This document shows, in pieces, positions 14,423-17,042 of a stretch of DNA of 17,042 nucleotides (positions are counted from its first letter, which is position 1; every line of letters starts with the position of its first letter). A program made the translations under genes and the position numbers. This DNA comes from an uncultured Lachnospiraceae bacterium (GTDB lineage Bacteria > Bacillota > Clostridia > Lachnospirales > Lachnospiraceae): positions 11,877 through 28,918 of the forward strand of contig CAJTLD010000021.1 in the NCBI GenBank assembly GCA_910577065.1, read 5' to 3'. The notes below the pieces were generated by a model, which was not told where the DNA came from, did no database searches, and saw only the letters and a program-made list of their open reading frames with translations.

Positions 14423-15928
14423 TCATACCTTTTGGGTACAAATCTCCCAGCCCAAGGCGCATTGGACTGCTTTTTTCCACATACGGATTTTTTCAATTCT
14501 CGTTTCTTCTTTTAATTCCGGTATAAAAATACGATCCGACGCCCAGTTCTTTTTGACGTCTTCTTTACTTTTCCAATATCCGACGGAAAGCCCGGCGAGG
14601 TACGCCGCGCCCATAGCGGTTGTTTCTACGCAGACCGGGCGGTTGACCGGAGCCATACAAAAATCTGCCTGTATCTGCATTAACAGGTTATTGGCGCTTG
14701 CGCCGCCGTCTGCTTTTAGGCACGAAAGATGGATACCGGAATCCGCTTCCATGGCGCGCAGGACGTCGTTTGCCTGGAATGCGATGGATTCCAATGCGGC
14801 CCGTATGATGTGGTGCTTGTTAATGCCGCGCGTAAGCCCTACAATTGTCCCTCTGGCGTATTGATCCCAGTATGGCGCGCCTAGCCCGGTAAATGCGGGC
14901 ACGACATAGCATCCGCCCGTATCGGGAACTTTTGCTGCCATATATTCGGAATCCGCGGAGGATTCCAAAAATCCCAGTTCATCCCGCAGCCACTGGATCA
15001 ATGCGCCTGCAATAAAAATGGAGCCTTCCAGGGCATAGGTAACCGTTCCGTCCAGCCCCCAGGCAATGGTAGTAACCAGACCGTTTTTGGAAAACACAGG
15101 CTTTTGCCCGGTATTCATCAGCAGAAAGCAGCCTGTCCCATACGTATTCTTGGCTTCGCCCGGTGAAAAGCATGCCTGTCCAAACAGCGCTGCCTGCTGA
15201 TCTCCGGCCGCGCCGCCGATGGGGATTGGGCCTCCAAAGAAAGCGGGGTTTGTTTCGCCATAGAGGAAGCCGGACGGTTTGGGCGCCGGCAGCATGGATT
15301 TCGGAATGTCCAGTTCGGCTAAAATTTCATCGTCCCATGTCAATGTATGGATGTTAAACAGCATAGTGCGGGAAGCGTTGGAGTAGTCGGTAACGTGCGC
15401 CCGTCCCTGCGTCAGCTTCCAGATCAGCCATGTTTCTACCGTCCCGAATAACAGATCGCCGCGTTCGGCTTTTTCTCTTGCGCCGTTTACATGTTCCAGG
15501 ATCCATTTGATTTTGGTAGCGGAAAAATAAGCGTCGATGACCAGGCCCGTTTTTTGGCGGAACAGTTCGGTCAGCCCTTTTTCTTTCAGTAAATCACAGT
15601 AACCGGAAGTCCGGCGGCACTGCCAGACGATTGCATGGTATACGGGCGCGCCGGTATGCTTGTCCCAGACAATCGCCGTTTCGCGCTGGTTGGTAATGCC
15701 GATGGCATGGATATCCGCCGCCGTGGCGCTGATGTTTGCCATTGCCGCCTGCGCGGTTTCTAACTGCGTTGACCAGATTTCTTCCGCGTCGTGTTCCACC
15801 CATCCCGGTCTCGGGAAGTACTGTGTAAATTCTTTCTGCGCCATACTGCACATTTCTCCTTTTTGGTTAAACAGGATGCAGCGGCTGCTGGTCGTCCCGG
15901 CGTCAAGCGCCATAATATAGCCTGCCAT
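14423..15928 (-). CDS. glpK: Glycerol kinase
   Basis: GlpK uses ATP to convert glycerol to sn-glycerol 3-phosphate in the cytoplasm, trapping glycerol for catabolism or lipid synthesis. The 501-residue product is full length for the FGGY kinase family. It has the N-terminal phosphate-binding DAGTTSSRCILF, the glycerol-site region TNQRETAIVWDKHTG, GAAGDQQAALFGQ with its conserved Asp, and NTYGTGCFLLMNTG. The ATG at 15928 follows GGGGG with a 6-base spacer. No glycerol facilitator or glycerol-3-phosphate dehydrogenase gene adjoins it here. It is convergent with the luxS operon and divergent from the Rrf2-metY unit. Confidence 0.97.
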   Translation of the reverse strand: MAGYIMALDAGTTSSRCILFNQKGEMCSMAQKEFTQYFPRPGWVEHDAEEIWSTQLETAQAAMANISATAADIHAIGITNQRETAIVWDKHTGAPVYHAIVWQCRRTSGYCDLLKEKGLTELFRQKTGLVIDAYFSATKIKWILEHVNGAREKAERGDLLFGTVETWLIWKLTQGRAHVTDYSNASRTMLFNIHTLTWDDEILAELDIPKSMLPAPKPSGFLYGETNPAFFGGPIPIGGAAGDQQAALFGQACFSPGEAKNTYGTGCFLLMNTGQKPVFSKNGLVTTIAWGLDGTVTYALEGSIFIAGALIQWLRDELGFLESSADSEYMAAKVPDTGGCYVVPAFTGLGAPYWDQYARGTIVGLTRGINKHHIIRAALESIAFQANDVLRAMEADSGIHLSCLKADGGASANNLLMQIQADFCMAPVNRPVCVETTAMGAAYLAGLSVGYWKSKEDVKKNWASDRIFIPELKEETRIEKIRMWKKAVQCALGWEICTQKV

Positions 15929-15960
15929 AGAAAACCCCCTTTTTGAAATTTAAATATCGG

Positions 15961-16000
15961 TTCTGTTTTTGCTGTGTTTATTTTATCACACAGAACAGAA
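15961..16000. promoter_or_regulatory. Nested inverted repeat in the glpK upstream region, operator candidate
   Basis: TTCTGTT (15961-15967) pairs with AACAGAA (15994-16000), and inside it CTGTGT (15972-15977) pairs with ACACAG (15988-15993). That gives 13 complementary bases with a 4-base bulge on one side. A -10-like TAAAAT on the minus strand sits in the 10-base centre. The -35 box of glpK is not clear, so a regulated promoter overlapped by an operator is an inference. Confidence 0.45.
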
Positions 16001-16052
16001 GTGCGCCAGAGTACGTTTGATTTGCACGAATTGTAATTTGGAATATTTCATA

Positions 16053-16081
16053 TTGACATACTAGGTAAACAAGGGTATGAT
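16053..16081 (+). promoter_or_regulatory. Promoter of the Rrf2-metY unit
   Basis: Consensus TTGACA (16053-16058) and TATGAT (16076-16081) are spaced by 17 bases. The spacer contains ATACTAGGTAAAC and ends GTAT, so an ATAC/GTAT pair brackets it. This could be part of an autoregulatory Rrf2 operator, but the symmetry is weak. Confidence 0.8.
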
Positions 16082-16127
16082 AGATCAGACAAACAAAATT
16101 CCGTTTTCAAAGGGAGTGTGGAGAACC

Positions 16128-16562
16128 ATGAAAATTTCAACCAAAGGACGTTATGCGCTCCGTCTGATGCTCGATATTGCCATAAACGGCGCGGCGGCTC
16201 CCGTTCCTCTAAAGGACGCTGCCGAACGGCAGGCTATTTCAGTCAAATATTTAGAACAGATTATTTCTTCGCTTGTCCGTGCCGGGTTTGTGAAAAGCAT
16301 ACGCGGCCCGCAGGGAGGATACCGCCTTGCAAAAACTCCTGCCGACTATACGGTTGGCATGATTTTGCGCCAGGTGGAGGGAAGCATGGTACCTGTGGCC
16401 TGTTTGGAAGAGGGCAGTATGGATTGTAAAAGGCAGGGAGAATGCGTTACGCTTCGGATTTGGAAAGAACTGGATCAGGCGATACGCGGGGTGTTGGATA
16501 AATATACGTTAGAAGATCTGACAGGATGGCAGGAAGCGTCGGGAGACAACTATGTAATTTAA
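16128..16562 (+). CDS. Rrf2 family transcriptional regulator with three candidate Fe-S cysteines
   Basis: The 144-residue protein is a winged-helix Rrf2 regulator. MKISTKGRYALRLMLDIA opens the DNA-binding domain, and IRGPQGGYRLAKTP forms the wing. Cysteines C92, C100 and C106 form C-x7-C-x5-C, placed like the cluster ligands of IscR (C92, C98, C104) but with a wider first gap. CymR of Bacillus subtilis, which also controls sulfur genes, lacks such cysteines. The start at 16128 follows AGGGAG and GGAG; an earlier ATG at 16077 overlaps the -10 box and cannot be used. The stop overlaps the ribosome site of metY 12 bases on, so control of cysteine or methionine synthesis, and of itself, is likely. 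Confidence 0.93.
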   Translation: MKISTKGRYALRLMLDIAINGAAAPVPLKDAAERQAISVKYLEQIISSLVRAGFVKSIRGPQGGYRLAKTPADYTVGMILRQVEGSMVPVACLEEGSMDCKRQGECVTLRIWKELDQAIRGVLDKYTLEDLTGWQEASGDNYVI

Positions 16563-16574
16563 GGAGGATTTGTT

Positions 16575-17042
16575 ATGGGCAACAAAACAAACAGAGCGGA
16601 CAGAGACTTAAAATTTGAAACGTTACAGCTGCATGCGGGGCAGGAACATCCGGATCCGGCTACCGATGCGAGGGCGGTTCCGATTTATCAGACTTCTTCG
16701 TATGTATTTCATAACTGCGACCATGCCGCGGCCAGGTTTAACCTGACGGATGCAGGCAATATTTACGGCAGGCTGACAAATCCGACGCAGGATATACTGG
16801 AACAGAGGATGGCGGCGTTAGAAGGCGGCGCGGCGGCTCTGGCGGTGGCTTCCGGCGCGGCGGCGATTACGTATACGTTTCAGAACCTGGCGCAGAACGG
16901 GGATCATATTGTGGCGGCGAAAAATATTTATGGCGGGACATACAACCTGCTGGCGCATACGCTGCCGGAATACGGTATTACCGCTTCGTTTGCAGATCCC
17001 CAGCCGCAGGCTTTGGAAGATGCGGTACAGGAAAATACAAAA
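16575..17042 (+). CDS. metY: O-acetylhomoserine sulfhydrylase (aminocarboxypropyltransferase), 3' partial
   Basis: This PLP enzyme joins O-acetylhomoserine and sulfide to make homocysteine, the direct sulfhydrylation route to methionine. Only the first 156 residues are present; the gene runs off the right edge. The visible part is typical of the Cys/Met metabolism PLP family and of MetY in particular: ETLQLHAGQ, PIYQTSSYVF, IYGRLTNPTQDILEQRMAALEGG, and NIYGGTYNLL. The PLP-binding lysine lies beyond the window. AAGGAGG is 7 bases before the ATG and overlaps the regulator's stop region, so the two genes form an operon. Confidence 0.95.
   Translation, partial: MGNKTNRADRDLKFETLQLHAGQEHPDPATDARAVPIYQTSSYVFHNCDHAAARFNLTDAGNIYGRLTNPTQDILEQRMAALEGGAAALAVASGAAAITYTFQNLAQNGDHIVAAKNIYGGTYNLLAHTLPEYGITASFADPQPQALEDAVQENTK

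Noticed and set aside
14343..14864. 173-codon plus-strand frame overlapping the end of glpK
   Set aside because: It starts inside the luxS operon terminator and is antisense to conserved glycerol kinase sequence.
16077..16127. Longer start for the Rrf2 regulator
   Set aside because: The ATG at 16077 lies within the -10 box, so it would be upstream of the transcript start.
16001..16127. SAM riboswitch or T-box before the Rrf2-metY unit
   Set aside because: The leader between the promoter (-10 ends at 16081) and the start codon is under 50 bases, too short for either element.
1..17042. CRISPR array, insertion sequence, prophage or integration site
   Set aside because: I saw no regularly spaced repeats, transposase or integrase genes, or direct repeats flanking the tRNA.

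Overview
The window looks like chromosome of a gut anaerobe of the Lachnospiraceae (Clostridia). The basis is the gene set: a very large secreted GH20 hexosaminidase with CBM32, FIVAR and Fn3-like modules, hexuronate catabolism, LuxS with a nucleosidase, and an Rrf2 regulator in front of O-acetylhomoserine sulfhydrylase. Strong AGGAGG-type ribosome binding sites, TTGACA/TATAAT promoters with 17-base spacers and a tRNA without an encoded CCA also fit. The genus is not determined. I see no phage, transposase, CRISPR array or rRNA.

Layout. 1-5057 (+): a 5'-truncated, host-glycan-degrading surface or secreted protein, split near 4334 by one extra base, followed by a strong hairpin at 5103-5140. 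5172-7097 (-): cyclophilin-type prolyl isomerase followed by a uracil permease, with its own promoter. 7182-8279 (-) and 8491-9897 (+): divergent kdgK and uxaC, two steps of hexuronate breakdown, sharing a control region with a cre/LacI-like operator. 9924-10082: a tRNA-Thr(GGT) unit with promoter, leader hairpin and terminator; its T-loop has an unusual C55. 10177-10788 (+): a membrane-anchored DUF4230 protein with its own promoter and terminator. 10848-11282 (-): an unrecognised small helical protein.

11382-14360 (+) reads as one transcription unit of five genes: lipoprotein, mtnN, luxS, FlK-like hot-dog thioesterase and a class I methyltransferase. It has an extended -10 promoter at the head and a strong terminator at the end. 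MtnN and LuxS recycle S-adenosylhomocysteine to homocysteine and the AI-2 precursor. The methyltransferase would make S-adenosylhomocysteine; the thioesterase and lipoprotein roles are open.

14423-15928 (-) is glycerol kinase, with a nested inverted repeat in its upstream region. 16128-17042 (+) is an Rrf2 regulator with three IscR-like cysteines, then metY cut by the window edge. MetY also makes homocysteine, so sulfur amino acid metabolism appears twice in this window. The most notable points are the make-up of the luxS operon, the frameshifted GH20 protein with an HIGTDE catalytic motif, the tRNA-Thr T-loop change, and the Rrf2-metY pair.
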